A stretch of DNA of 64,000 nt from Rhodobacterales bacterium HKCCA1288 (GTDB taxonomy: Bacteria > Pseudomonadota > Alphaproteobacteria > Rhodobacterales > Rhodobacteraceae): assembly GCA_015693905.1 (NCBI GenBank), contig CP065161.1, positions 124,001-188,000 of the forward strand. Direction: 5' to 3'. The notes under the pieces were generated by a model. It saw nothing but the letters and a program-made list of their open reading frames with translations. It searched no databases and was not told the DNA's origin. Position numbers and translations under genes: made by a program. This document shows positions 34,255-45,325 of this stretch, one piece after another. How positions within the stretch are numbered: position 1 is the first letter of the stretch; every line of letters begins with the position of its first letter.

Positions 34255-35235
34255 ATGGCGCAAGTGGCGATCAGCGAGATTGAAACCGTGACCAAAGCCG
34301 CGCTTATGGCCCATGGGGCAGGCGCATGGCAGGCGGGGGAGGTGGCCCGTGCCACTGCCCATTCCGAGGCGCATGGCAATGTGATTTGCGGCCTGCAATA
34401 TGTCGAAAGCTATTGTGTGCAATTGGCCTCTGGGCGTGTTGATGGGCAGGTCATGCCTGTTGTCAGCCGTCCCAAGGCGGCTGCGATCTTGTCAGATGCA
34501 AAACTTGGTTTTGCCCAACCAGCCTTTGCCGCGGCCAAAGATCAATTCTGCGATCTTGTGGATGAAACAGGCGTGGCCATGCTGGCCGTGGCGCAAAGCC
34601 ATACCTGCACCTCGCTTGGTTATTTTACCGAACAAATCGCGCAAGCGGGAAAGCTTTGCATCGGCTTTACCAACGCCTCGCCCGTGGTGGCAGCGCCAAA
34701 TGGCAAGCGGCGCGTCATCGGCACCAACCCCATCGCCATGTCTGTGCCTGATGGGCAAGGGGGGCTGTCGGTGCATTTTGATTTCTCAACCTCGGCCGTG
34801 GCTTTGGGGAAAATCACCATGGCGAAATATGCAGGGGAGGAGATCCCATTGGGTTGGGCCGTAGATGCCGAAGGCCGCCCCACAACCGACCCCGAAGCGG
34901 CCTTGCAAGGTGCCTTGTTAAGTGCAGGTGGCTATAAAGGGTGGGGGTTTGGCATTATGGCCGAGGTCTTGGCGGCCGCGATGACGGGCTCGGTCAATTC
35001 GCTCGATGTGGGGGGGCTGAAATTGCCAGATGGCCCGCCGCATCGTTTGGGGCAATTCTATCTGGCCATGGATACGGGAACATTTAGCGATCAGTTTGGC
35101 GCGCGGATCACGCGACTGTTGGAGGCCGTGGCCGAAGATGAGGGTGCGCGTGTTCCGGGCCAAGGGCGGGTGCGGGAGACATCGGTGGATGTGCCTCAGG
35201 CCCTTTGGGATAAGATTACAGGATTGGCGGCCTAA
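34255..35235 (+). CDS. Ldh family NAD(P)-dependent oxidoreductase (DpkA-like)
   Basis: The 326-residue product is of the malate/L-lactate dehydrogenase fold specific to YbiC, YlbC and DpkA. Conserved parts are AHSEAHGNVICGLQYVESY, VAQSHTCTSLGYFTEQIA, RRVIGTNPIAMSVP and GYKGWGFGIMAEVLA. DpkA-type members reduce delta-1-piperideine- or delta-1-pyrroline-2-carboxylate, which would agree with a ketoglutarate-semialdehyde route in the operon on the other side. The start is ATG 34255 with GGAGGG upstream; it follows the LysR gene by 32 bases and is likely cotranscribed with it. Confidence 0.85.
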   Translation: MAQVAISEIETVTKAALMAHGAGAWQAGEVARATAHSEAHGNVICGLQYVESYCVQLASGRVDGQVMPVVSRPKAAAILSDAKLGFAQPAFAAAKDQFCDLVDETGVAMLAVAQSHTCTSLGYFTEQIAQAGKLCIGFTNASPVVAAPNGKRRVIGTNPIAMSVPDGQGGLSVHFDFSTSAVALGKITMAKYAGEEIPLGWAVDAEGRPTTDPEAALQGALLSAGGYKGWGFGIMAEVLAAAMTGSVNSLDVGGLKLPDGPPHRLGQFYLAMDTGTFSDQFGARITRLLEAVAEDEGARVPGQGRVRETSVDVPQALWDKITGLAA

Positions 35236-35261
35236 CGCGCCGCGAGACAGGAAGAGAACCC

Positions 35262-35711
35262 ATGGATTTAACAGTTTACCTTTCGGGCGAGATTCACACG
35301 ACATGGCGCGAGGAGATCATCGCCGCCTGTGCCGAAGCAGGCCTTTCGGTTCGCTTTACCGCGCCCGTGACCGATCATGCCGCCAGTGATGATTGCGGCG
35401 TGGCTATTTTGGGGGCTGAGGATCAGAAATTCTGGCATGATCACAAGGGCGCAAAGATCAATGCCATTCGCACCCGTAAGGCGATTGCAGATGCAGATAT
35501 CGTGGTTGTGCGCTTTGGCGAGAAATACAAGCAATGGAATGCGGCCTTTGACGCGGGATATGCGGCGGCCTTGGGAAAGTCGCTGATTGTGATGCATGGG
35601 GCAGATCATCAACATGCGCTCAAAGAGGTTGATGCGGCGGCCCTTGCTGTAACCGAGACGCCCGCGCAGGTTGCAAAAATTCTAGCCTATGTGATTGACG
35701 GCACCCTTTAG
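35262..35711 (+). CDS. ytoQ: YtoQ family protein
   Basis: The 149-residue product matches YtoQ, a small family of the nucleoside deoxyribosyltransferase-like fold. It begins DLTVYLSGEIHTTWREEI and contains DDCGVAILGAEDQKFWHDHKGAKINAIRT and VRFGEKYKQWNAAFDAGYAAALGKSLIVMH. The enzymatic role is unknown. It follows the Ldh-family gene by 26 bases. Confidence 0.85.
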   Translation: MDLTVYLSGEIHTTWREEIIAACAEAGLSVRFTAPVTDHAASDDCGVAILGAEDQKFWHDHKGAKINAIRTRKAIADADIVVVRFGEKYKQWNAAFDAGYAAALGKSLIVMHGADHQHALKEVDAAALAVTETPAQVAKILAYVIDGTL

Positions 35712-35822
35712 GGGGTTATCTGCGCTTGGCAGTGCTGCGGGGCTTTCGTATGAAAGGGCCAAAGCGGCGCGCGTGCCGCGCATATCCCGTGACGGGGAGT
35801 GCGCATTTTCTGGAGGGACAAG

Positions 35823-36650
35823 ATGGATTTCATGACGGCGGAATTCGCCATGGTGGCAGTGATGCTGCTTGCGGCGGGTGCAGTGACGGGCGTTCTCGCG
35901 GGGCTGTTCGGCGTGGGCGGCGGCGCATTGATTGTGCCTGTGCTTTACGAGGTCTTCGGCTTCTTGGGTCTCTCAGATGAGGTGCGGATGCCGTTGGCGG
36001 TTGGCACCTCATTGGCCATCATTATTCCCACCTCAATCCGCTCTTATATGGGCCACCGCGCCCGCGGGGCTGTGGACGAGGCGCTGTTGAAATCATGGGC
36101 GCTGCCCATTCTGGCAGGTGTGCTGATCGGCGCGGGTTTGGCCCGTTTTGCACCGCCATTCGTCTTTCAGATCGTTTTTGTCGTGGTGGCGGGGGCCAAT
36201 GCGATCAAGATGATCTCTGGTGCAAAGAAATGGGATTTGGGCGCTGATTTGCCCACGGGGGCAGGGCTTTATTCCTATGGGGGTTTGATTGGCCTTTTGT
36301 CAGCCCTGATGGGGATTGGTGGGGGTCAGATTTCAAATATGATCATGACATTGCATGGCCGCCCCATTCATCAGGCGGTGGCCACATCGGCAGGGATTGG
36401 GGTTTTGATCTCGGTCCCCGGCGCGATTGGCTATATGATCGCGGGCCTCGGCCAAGAGGGGTTACCGATGGATGCCATCGGATATGTCTCGTTTTTGGGG
36501 ATGATCCTATTTGTGCCAACCACTATTCTGACTGCGAATTTGGGGGTGAAATTGGCGCATAGCCTGTCGCGGCGGCATTTGGAATTGGCCTTTGGCCTCT
36601 TCCTGGCCTTGGTCTGTTTGCGCTTTGTCTACGCGATTGTAACGGGTTAG
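35823..36650 (+). CDS. TauE/SafE (TSUP) family membrane transporter
   Basis: The 275-residue product has about eight membrane segments and the two repeated family motifs: GAVTGVLAGLFGVGGGALIVPVLYEV near residue 20 and GLIGLLSALMGIGGGQISNMIM near residue 165. TSUP proteins export sulfite, sulfoacetate or related organic anions. The start is ATG 35823 with GGAGGG upstream. It is the last gene of the plus-strand run after ytoQ; a role in the neighbouring catabolic route, e.g. anion export, is only inferred. Confidence 0.88.
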   Translation: MDFMTAEFAMVAVMLLAAGAVTGVLAGLFGVGGGALIVPVLYEVFGFLGLSDEVRMPLAVGTSLAIIIPTSIRSYMGHRARGAVDEALLKSWALPILAGVLIGAGLARFAPPFVFQIVFVVVAGANAIKMISGAKKWDLGADLPTGAGLYSYGGLIGLLSALMGIGGGQISNMIMTLHGRPIHQAVATSAGIGVLISVPGAIGYMIAGLGQEGLPMDAIGYVSFLGMILFVPTTILTANLGVKLAHSLSRRHLELAFGLFLALVCLRFVYAIVTG

Positions 36651-36928
36651 TCGGGTGCCACCAAGGGCAGCAGCAATGCAGCATAAAGACGCGTCTATCG
36701 GATAGGTCGCAGATCTCATGCCCCTTGGTGGCATTGAAAACGCTATCATATTCAATGAGTTGTGTATGAATGATTTCACTTGATAGGAAAATCCTATCTT
36801 GGTCTTTCGCATTTCATACATGGCTTGGCCAAAGGGACGAAAGCGGCGCAAATAGGCCATGAGAGGTCGCAGGGCGCGCATGATTTATAACAAAACCCCC
36901 GCAGCATAGAGGGCAATCGCGATCACGC
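36651..36928. promoter_or_regulatory. Control region with several inverted repeats
   Basis: TGCCACCAAGGG at 36656-36667 and CCCTTGGTGGCA at 36722-36733 form a perfect 12-base inverted repeat with 54 bases between; the inner part contains CTATCGGATAG at 36695-36705. Further on GATAGG/CCTATC at 36782-36798 is a perfect dyad that repeats the same core. The repeats precede the racemase-family gene by about 130 bases and are candidate operators. A minus-strand open frame across this region overlaps the transporter and is not credible as a gene. Confidence 0.45.
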
Positions 36929-37714
36929 ATGGGGCCCTTGGCCATGGAAGATGTGTTTGACTACACTGTTGCACCTATTTTGGGGCGCCGTGCCGTGTTG
37001 GGCATGGTCGTGTTGCAATCCGATGAAACGCTAGAGCACGACCTGCGCCGTATCTTGCCGCAAGAGGATGTGGCCCTCTATATCAGCCGCGTTCCCAGTG
37101 CGGAAACGGTCAGTTCAGACAGTCTTGCCGCGATGGAGGGGCATCTAAGCGATGCCGCCGCCCTGATGCCGCCCCCTTTGGACTTTGATGTGTTGGGATA
37201 TGGTTGCACCTCGGCGACATCGGTGATCGGGGCGGGGCGGGTGGCTGAATTGCTGCGCAAAGGATGCCCCGCGACCCATGTGACCGACCCGCTTTCGGCG
37301 CTCGTGGCGGCCTGCCGTCATATGGGGATCACGCGCTTGGCGTTTTTGTCACCCTATGTGCCCGAGGTCTCAAGCCGCCTGCGCGCCGCAGTTGCGGCAC
37401 AAGGGGTAAAAAGCCCAGTGTTCGGAACCTTTAACGAGGCGCGCGAACATGCAGTTGCGCTCATCGATGGCCCGTCTGTCACCCGCGCGGCAACGGCGTT
37501 GCTGCACCGGGGTGGGGCCGAGGCGGTGTTTTTATCCTGCACGAATTTGCGCACCTTAGATGTCATTGATGCCATCGAGGCCGAGACAGGTGCCGTTGCC
37601 CTGTCGTCCAACCAAGTGATGGCATGGCATATGTGCCATCTCGCGGGGATTGCGCCCGCCTTGCGCGTTGGGCGCTTGATGGCCGAGCCTCTATTCGACC
37701 GAAGTGCCGAATAG
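36929..37714 (+). CDS. Asp/Glu racemase-superfamily protein, maleate isomerase-like
   Basis: The 261-residue product has two reactive cysteines in the positions typical of the maleate isomerase/arylmalonate decarboxylase superfamily: YGCTSATSVIG near residue 91 and VFLSCTNLRTLDVID near residue 199. Both being present favours isomerase or racemase over a decarboxylase, which has one. An in-frame ATG at 36944 is an alternative start. It lies in its own transcript with a repeat-rich upstream region and is convergent with the APC-like transporter, overlapping its end by 24 bases. Confidence 0.82.
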   Translation: MGPLAMEDVFDYTVAPILGRRAVLGMVVLQSDETLEHDLRRILPQEDVALYISRVPSAETVSSDSLAAMEGHLSDAAALMPPPLDFDVLGYGCTSATSVIGAGRVAELLRKGCPATHVTDPLSALVAACRHMGITRLAFLSPYVPEVSSRLRAAVAAQGVKSPVFGTFNEAREHAVALIDGPSVTRAATALLHRGGAEAVFLSCTNLRTLDVIDAIEAETGAVALSSNQVMAWHMCHLAGIAPALRVGRLMAEPLFDRSAE

Positions 37715-38872
37715 GGTGATCGCCCCACCTAGGAGGGCCATCGCAAAAAAGAATAGGCGCTTTGGCCAATTGCCCGCGCCTGCCGCCGCAATCGCGGCTT
37801 GTAGCGCGTAATAAAAGGCAAAGGCGCGGGACGCGTAGCCGATGATGGAAAACACATCGCCCACCCATGTAAGGATCAGCGCGACTGCGCCCAAAATGAC
37901 ATAGCCTTGGCGCGCATCGATGCGGTCGCGGGTCAATTCTGCGAGCAGCCCGCCTGATCCGCCCGTATCGGCCAAAGCGGCGCTGAACTGGGCACTCAGC
38001 GCCGCAATCATCAAAAGCGGCGCAAGGATTGGGGCCAAACGGCCCATCATGTCGATAATGGCTGTTTCGCTGACGGCTTGCGGGTCGGGCGTAAAGATTA
38101 GGCTGAGGGGCAGAAGATAGGCCATATAGATCAGCGTGGCGATAAGCAGCGCCATATGCATGGCGCGGATCCGTAACGCGGGGTCATACTCCGCCCCCAT
38201 ATACCGCACCGTTTCGAAACCTTGCACGGTCACAATCAGCCCAAACACCAAAAACAGGGCTGCGGGGCCCGTTTCTGTCGCGGGGGTTAGGATCACACCC
38301 TGCCCATCGAGCATATCTGTGCCAAGCGCCAACCATAGCGCGCCAAGAAGCCCCGCAATCACCGCCAATTTGATCCCAACCGAGATTTGTTCGACCCGTT
38401 CAAGGGCATGAAAGCCGTGAGCAAGCCCCAAGATCACGATGAACCCGAGCGCGCCTGTGGTGATCCATCGCGCGGCATGCGGATCGGTCACGGGGGTCAG
38501 GCGGGCTGCAAAAGCGCCAAACAGATTTAGGTAATAGGCCACCGACACCATATAGGCAAACGCCAAGGCCCATGACGCGGCGCGATCTAGCCAGATCTCT
38601 ATGGGCCTGCGTGATCCTTCAGCCAATCGCAGGATATTATGAGCAATGGCCCGACTAAACCCCCAAGCCAGCGCACATAAAACGGCCATTGCAAGCGCGG
38701 CATAGGCGCCAAATGCGTGGTGCAAAACGGGCCCAAGAACCAAAAACCCGCTGCCGATAATTGAGGCCAATGGGGTGATTGCGGCGCGCCAGAGTGTCGA
38801 TTTTGCCAAGGGTGGCCAGATCAACAGACCCGCAACAGCCAAAGCAATGATCAATATAAGTGCCGTTTGCAT
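37691..38872 (-). CDS. APC superfamily-like membrane transporter
   Basis: The 393-residue product has about eleven hydrophobic segments. The N-terminal ITPLASIIGSGFLVLGPVLHHAFG resembles the unwound helix 1 (GSGxL) of amino acid/polyamine/organocation transporters, and VTVQGFETVRYMGAEYDP fits helix 6 with the following loop. The substrate is unknown. Its 3' end overlaps the racemase-family gene in convergent orientation. Confidence 0.72.
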   Translation of the reverse strand: MQTALILIIALAVAGLLIWPPLAKSTLWRAAITPLASIIGSGFLVLGPVLHHAFGAYAALAMAVLCALAWGFSRAIAHNILRLAEGSRRPIEIWLDRAASWALAFAYMVSVAYYLNLFGAFAARLTPVTDPHAARWITTGALGFIVILGLAHGFHALERVEQISVGIKLAVIAGLLGALWLALGTDMLDGQGVILTPATETGPAALFLVFGLIVTVQGFETVRYMGAEYDPALRIRAMHMALLIATLIYMAYLLPLSLIFTPDPQAVSETAIIDMMGRLAPILAPLLMIAALSAQFSAALADTGGSGGLLAELTRDRIDARQGYVILGAVALILTWVGDVFSIIGYASRAFAFYYALQAAIAAAGAGNWPKRLFFFAMALLGGAITLFGTSVE

Positions 38873-38910
38873 GCGCCTAGGGCTAGCAGGCAGGTCTGGT
38901 CTGTGAAAGA

Positions 38911-38941
38911 TAAAAAAACGCGCGCCCTTTTGGGGCGCGCG
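38911..38941 (-). terminator. Rho-independent terminator of katG
   Basis: On the minus strand, CGCGCGCCC and GGGCGCGCG form a perfect nine-base-pair stem with a five-base loop, followed by seven T residues. It starts 25 bases after the katG stop codon. Confidence 0.9.
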
Positions 38942-38965
38942 CCTGTCTTTGCTTAGCTGCGTGTT

Positions 38966-41167
<2,202 letters not shown>

Positions 41168-41276
41168 TCATCGGGGTGCGGTTCTCGGTGATCAGAGGGC
41201 CGTTGCACGGATTCGCATGCAAACGGCGCTTAGGCTTGTTTTAGCATCAGTGAGCGATTAGTTTAATTTTGATTTT

Positions 41277-41293
41277 CTGATGTGAGCGATCAG
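41277..41293. promoter_or_regulatory. Candidate OxyR operator
   Basis: CTGAT-N7-ATCAG is a perfect five-base dyad of the LysR T-N11-A type at 41277-41293, eight bases before the oxyR start. The inner GTGAGCGATCAG is repeated as GTGAGCGATTAG at 41250, 32 bases earlier. A binding site here could serve both oxyR and katG. Confidence 0.45.
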
Positions 41294-41301
41294 GTTTTGT
41301 T

Positions 41302-42237
41302 ATGGCTAATATCACCTTGAAACAGTTGCGATATGCGGTGGCCGTGGCCGAGCATGGTCATTTTGGACATGCGGCCGCCGCATCCGCGATTTCGCAGCCC
41401 GCTTTGTCTATGCAAATTCAAGCCTTAGAGGATGGTTTGGGTCTGGCCCTGTTCGAGCGCGCCGCCCGCCATGTGCGACCCACGCCCTTTGGGGTTGGGT
41501 TCTTGGCGCGTGCGCAGCGAATATTGGCCGAGGTTGACGATTTGGGCGATAGCGCGCGTGCGGCGCGGGGCGATGATTTGGGGCGCCTGCGTCTTGGTGT
41601 GATCCCCACCATTGCGCCATATCTTTTGCCCCGTGTGGTGGGCTTGATGGGGCAGTATTACCCGCAGGCCAATTTGGCATTGCGCGAAACGATCACCCCG
41701 CGCTTGATCTCGGAATTGTCCGAAGGGCGGTTGGACGCGGCGATTGTGGCCCTGCCCATATCTGAGCCGAGCTTTGAGGAGGTGGAGGTGTTTCAAGAAG
41801 ATTTCATTCTTGTGCGCCCGCCCGAAGATGCGGGCAAGCCTGTGCCCGATGCCAATTCCCTGCGCGAAATGAAACTGCTTTTGTTGGAGGAGGGGCATTG
41901 CTTCCGCGACCAAGCCCTGTCTTTTTGCGCACTTGGCGCAAATACCCCGCGCGAGGTGATGGATGGCTCATCACTGTCAACGCTTGTGCAGATGGTGGGG
42001 GCGGGGATTGGCGTGACGCTTATCCCTGAAATGGCTGTGCCTGTTGAGACGCGCTCTGCGAGCGTGGCCTTGGCGCGGTTTCGCACCCCTGCGCCTGCGC
42101 GCAAAATCGGGGTTATTTGGCGGCGCACAAGCCCGCTTTCCAATCAGTTGCGCAAATTGGCCAATGTGGTGCGCGAGGCGGCAGAAACGGGCGCGTCCGA
42201 TGCCATGACAGGCGGGCTTATGCCCAAAATCGCGTAA
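41302..42237 (+). CDS. oxyR: Hydrogen peroxide-inducible regulator (LysR family)
   Basis: The 311-residue product has a LysR helix-turn-helix (residues 5-60, ITLKQLRYAVAVAEHGHFGH) and a redox-sensing domain. The two cysteines expected from OxyR are present at Cys200 and Cys209 in EEGHCFRDQALSFCA, with the same nine-residue spacing as Cys199/Cys208 of E. coli. It is divergent from katG, its expected target. The two genes share a 173-base promoter region. Confidence 0.93.
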   Translation: MANITLKQLRYAVAVAEHGHFGHAAAASAISQPALSMQIQALEDGLGLALFERAARHVRPTPFGVGFLARAQRILAEVDDLGDSARAARGDDLGRLRLGVIPTIAPYLLPRVVGLMGQYYPQANLALRETITPRLISELSEGRLDAAIVALPISEPSFEEVEVFQEDFILVRPPEDAGKPVPDANSLREMKLLLLEEGHCFRDQALSFCALGANTPREVMDGSSLSTLVQMVGAGIGVTLIPEMAVPVETRSASVALARFRTPAPARKIGVIWRRTSPLSNQLRKLANVVREAAETGASDAMTGGLMPKIA

Positions 42238-42240
42238 CCA

Positions 42241-42275
42241 AAAAGAAAAAGGCGGGCCAAAGCCCACCTTTTCCA
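42241..42275 (-). terminator. Terminator between oxyR and the cold-shock gene
   Basis: On the minus strand GGTGGGC-TTTG-GCCCGCC pairs over seven positions (one G-T) and is followed by a T-rich tract, TTTTTCTTTTT. It serves the cold-shock gene. On the plus strand the same hairpin has one mismatch and four T residues, so it may also stop oxyR transcripts. Confidence 0.75.
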
Positions 42276-42300
42276 ATCCAAACTGGATGAGGCTTATGCC

Positions 42301-42507
42301 TTAGACCAGCGTGATATTTACGGCGCTTTCGCGGCCATCACGGCCTTTTTCCAGCTCGTAAGTCACTTTCTGGTTGTCGTTGAGGCCTTTGAGGCCAGAA
42401 CGCTCAACACCAGAGATGTGAACGAATACGTCTTTGCCGCCTTCATCAGGTGCGATGAAGCCGAAACCTTTGGTTGCATTGAACCATTTCACGGTGCCAT
42501 TGGCCAT
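42301..42507 (-). CDS. Cold-shock protein (CspA family)
   Basis: The 68-residue product is a single cold-shock domain with RNP1 KGFGFI and RNP2 VFVHIS, starting MANGTVKWFNATKGFGF. It binds single-stranded RNA. I chose the ATG at 42507, which gives the standard family length; a longer frame exists upstream. A 175-base region separates it from the divergent DUF1499 gene and is long enough for a structured cold-responsive leader. Confidence 0.95.
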   Translation of the reverse strand: MANGTVKWFNATKGFGFIAPDEGGKDVFVHISGVERSGLKGLNDNQKVTYELEKGRDGRESAVNITLV

Positions 42508-42682
42508 TTCCGTGTCTCCTGTCATTATGCTGCCCACACCATGTGGCAGCTTGGCAATCGTCATGCGAGATAGGCTGCACTGTTGCCTTTAAAGAGGGAC
42601 AGAAGAGCGATATCAGATAACTAGCGCGGCCCGTGTCGCATGAAATGGGCTTCGCGTAAAGATAAATCGTTGGGGGTAAAAG

Positions 42683-43138
42683 ATGCTGTTCAAATTGTTC
42701 ATATCGGTTGCAACGCTTTTTGGCATCGTAATTTTTGCGGCGGTGGCCTTTCGCGTGATGCCAATGGATGCCGCGCGCTATCATATTCGCCCCGCTTTGG
42801 CTGTGCCGCCATCAACCCCCAATTTCGCCCTGATGGTGGGGGATGAGGCCTTGGTGTTGCCGCGCAATCTGGCGGATGTGGCGGCAGATGTCGCACTGAA
42901 GGCCGCCAGCGATGGCGCCGTTCTGTTGGCAGGCCAACCAGAGGATGGCTTTGTCACCTATGTCTATCGCAGCCGTTTGATGGGCTTTCCTGACGCGCTC
43001 AGCCTAACGCTTGATCCCACTGATGAGGGGGGGACGCGGGTTCAGATCTTCTCGCGGTCGCGCTTTGGTTATAGTGATTTGGGGGTGAATGCGGCACGCG
43101 TGGCCGATTGGGTCGCTGCGTTGCAGGCCGCGCGCTGA
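42683..43138 (+). CDS. DUF1499 family protein with N-terminal membrane anchor
   Basis: The 151-residue product has one N-terminal membrane segment (LFKLFISVATLFGIVIFAAVAF) and a soluble DUF1499 domain, ending SRSRFGYSDLGVNAARVADWVAAL, whose SRSR.G..D.G.N..R pattern is diagnostic. The function of the family is unknown. A GGGGGTAAAAG ribosome site precedes the ATG. Confidence 0.85.
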   Translation: MLFKLFISVATLFGIVIFAAVAFRVMPMDAARYHIRPALAVPPSTPNFALMVGDEALVLPRNLADVAADVALKAASDGAVLLAGQPEDGFVTYVYRSRLMGFPDALSLTLDPTDEGGTRVQIFSRSRFGYSDLGVNAARVADWVAALQAAR

Positions 43139-43183
43139 TCAATCAGGCTTGACGCGCCCGCGCCGCTTCGCCAAACCCTGCCT

Positions 43184-44239
43184 ATGTTGCCAGCAGAACC
43201 CCTTCGCCAAATTGTCGAGCGCTTCGAGTATCTCGAGGCGCAATTAAACGCAGGCCCCGCCGCTGATGCGATTGCCGCAATCAGTCGCGAATATGCGCAG
43301 CTGAAACCTGTGGTCACGCAGATTGACGAATATCAGCAGATCAAATCTGACCTTCAGGGGGCCGAGGCGATGTTGGCCGATCCTGAGATGCGCGCCTTGG
43401 CTGAAGAAGAATTGGCACGGCTGAAAATCGCGCTGCCTGAGGTTGAATATGCCTTGCGCATTGCGCTTTTGCCCAAAGATGCGGCCGATGCCCGCCCTGC
43501 CATTCTTGAAATTCGTCCAGGAACGGGCGGCGATGAGGCGGCCCTTTTTGCGGGTGATTTGCTGCGGATGTATCAACGCTACGCCGAAGTGCGGGGGTGG
43601 CAATTTGAATTGATCGAGCAGCAGCTCTCCGAGCTTGGCGGTGTGCGTGAAGTGACCGCACGGATCGTGGGCGAGGGTGTTTTTGCACGAATGAAATACG
43701 AGTCTGGCGTTCATCGCGTGCAGCGGGTGCCAGAAACGGAATCAGGCGGGCGTATCCATACATCCGCCGCGACTGTGGCTGTTCTGCCCGAGGCCGAAGA
43801 TGTTGATATCGATATCCCCGCAACCGATATCCGTATTGATACAATGCGCGCCTCAGGCGCGGGTGGTCAGCATGTGAACACCACCGACAGCGCCGTGCGC
43901 ATCACCCATTTGCCCACGGGGATCATCGTCACCTCATCGGAGAAGTCACAACACCGCAACCGCGAGATTGCAATGCAGGTCTTGCGCGCGCGGCTTTATG
44001 ATCTGGAACGGCAAAAGGCCGATGATGCCCGCGCCGCTTCGCGCAAAAGTCAGGTGGGAACGGGCGATCGTTCCGAGCGTATCCGCACCTATAATTTCCC
44101 CCAAGGGCGCATGACAGATCATCGGATCAATCTGACCTTGTATAAGTTGGATCAGGTCTTGTCGGGTGATTTGGACGAGATCATTGACGCGCTGACCGCC
44201 CATGATCAAGCCGCCCTATTGGCTGAGATGGACGGGTGA
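43184..44239 (+). CDS. prfA: Peptide chain release factor 1
   Basis: The 351-residue product has the GGQ motif in [18 protein letters not shown] (residues near 227) that triggers peptidyl-tRNA hydrolysis, and the codon-recognition PXT-type region upstream. It terminates at UAA and UAG codons. It overlaps the prmC start in the string GTGA, so release factor and its methyltransferase are coupled. Confidence 0.97.
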   Translation: MLPAEPLRQIVERFEYLEAQLNAGPAADAIAAISREYAQLKPVVTQIDEYQQIKSDLQGAEAMLADPEMRALAEEELARLKIALPEVEYALRIALLPKDAADARPAILEIRPGTGGDEAALFAGDLLRMYQRYAEVRGWQFELIEQQLSELGGVREVTARIVGEGVFARMKYESGVHRVQRVPETESGGRIHTSAATVAVLPEAEDVDIDIPATDIRIDTMRASGAGGQHVNTTDSAVRITHLPTGIIVTSSEKSQHRNREIAMQVLRARLYDLERQKADDARAASRKSQVGTGDRSERIRTYNFPQGRMTDHRINLTLYKLDQVLSGDLDEIIDALTAHDQAALLAEMDG

Positions 44240-45087
44240 GCGCGCGCTATCGGGATCTTTACGCCGCCGCGCGCGTGCGTTTGTCTTTGCGCTTGCCCCG
44301 AGATGAGGCTGAGCGCGATGCACGCCTTTTATTGGCGCATGCCGCAGGCCTGTCAGCGGCGGGGTTGTCAGCCTGTCTCAATGATCTGGCCGCCCAAAAT
44401 CACATCACTGATTTTGAGGCAGTGGTGGAGGCCCGCCTTGCTGGACAATCTGTGGCCCATATCATCGGGAAATCTGCATTCATGGGATTGGATTTCGTGG
44501 TTGGGGCAGGGGATTTGGCCCCGCGGCCTGACACGGAAACCTTGGTAGAGGCTGCACTCGCGCATGGCTTTACGCGCTTGCTTGATCTGGGCACAGGCAC
44601 AGGGGTGATTGCAATCAGCCTGCTTGCCGCGCGGCCAGAGGCGCAAGGGGTTGCAACCGATTTGGACGAGGGCGCATTGGCCCGCGCGCGACAAAATGCA
44701 AAGACCCATGGCGTGGCGGGGCGGTTGCAGTTTTTCACAGGCCCATGGTTCGCGGCGCTGCCAGAGCCCGCGATATTTGATCTGATCCTATCCAATCCGC
44801 CCTATATTGATCAGGCAACTTATGCATGTCTACCCGAAGAGCTGCGCTTGCATGAGCGCGCTGCGGCGCTGACCGATGGTCATGATGGGCTGAGCGCATA
44901 TCGCGTGATCGCGGCGGAGGCAGGCGCCTATCTTGCGCGCGATGGGGCGGTCATGGTCGAAATCGGCTATGATCAAGGCGAAACGGTGCCGCAAATCTTT
45001 GCTCAAGCAGGGTTTCGGTCTGTGCGCGTCATCCATGACTTGGCAGGCAAGCCGCGTGTTGTGGTGGCGCAAGCGATGCGTTCCTAG
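44236..45087 (+). CDS. prmC: Release factor glutamine methyltransferase
   Basis: The 283-residue product contains the substrate-recognition and catalytic motif [12 protein letters not shown] and the S-adenosylmethionine site [21 protein letters not shown]. It methylates the glutamine of the GGQ motif in release factors. It starts at a GTG overlapping the prfA stop. The N-terminal helical domain and length agree with PrmC. Confidence 0.95.
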   Translation: MSARYRDLYAAARVRLSLRLPRDEAERDARLLLAHAAGLSAAGLSACLNDLAAQNHITDFEAVVEARLAGQSVAHIIGKSAFMGLDFVVGAGDLAPRPDTETLVEAALAHGFTRLLDLGTGTGVIAISLLAARPEAQGVATDLDEGALARARQNAKTHGVAGRLQFFTGPWFAALPEPAIFDLILSNPPYIDQATYACLPEELRLHERAAALTDGHDGLSAYRVIAAEAGAYLARDGAVMVEIGYDQGETVPQIFAQAGFRSVRVIHDLAGKPRVVVAQAMRS

Positions 45088-45253
45088 GCGAAAAAGCTGA
45101 TAATTTCACCGTTTTTGCAACTTTCCGCTTGTAAGCGCCCCTCAGCCATGGCAAGCGGAGGTCACGGGAGAGGAATTATTAAGACATTCCCCCGAAATAA
45201 CAGCCACGATATTCTGGACAAAGGCACAGATTGCACAGGCTGATCGTGGATAT

Positions 45254-45269
45254 TGGCACGGACTTGGCA
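45254..45269 (+). promoter_or_regulatory. Candidate sigma-54 promoter upstream of DUF4167 gene
   Basis: TGGCACGGACTTGGCA fits the sigma-54 pattern with the invariant GG-N10-GC; the -24 half TGGCACG is perfect, the -12 half TGGCA differs from TTGCA by one base. Transcription would start near 45281, 45 bases before the ATG at 45326. Confidence 0.35.
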
Positions 45270-45325
45270 CTAGGCCGCCTGACACCCTGCCGTGGATGGC
45301 TTCAACACTGGACTATATAAGAACA

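Noticed and set aside
36507-36881. Minus-strand frame across the region before the racemase-family gene
   Set aside because: Half of it overlaps the TauE/SafE gene in antisense, codon use is poor and the start has no ribosome site.
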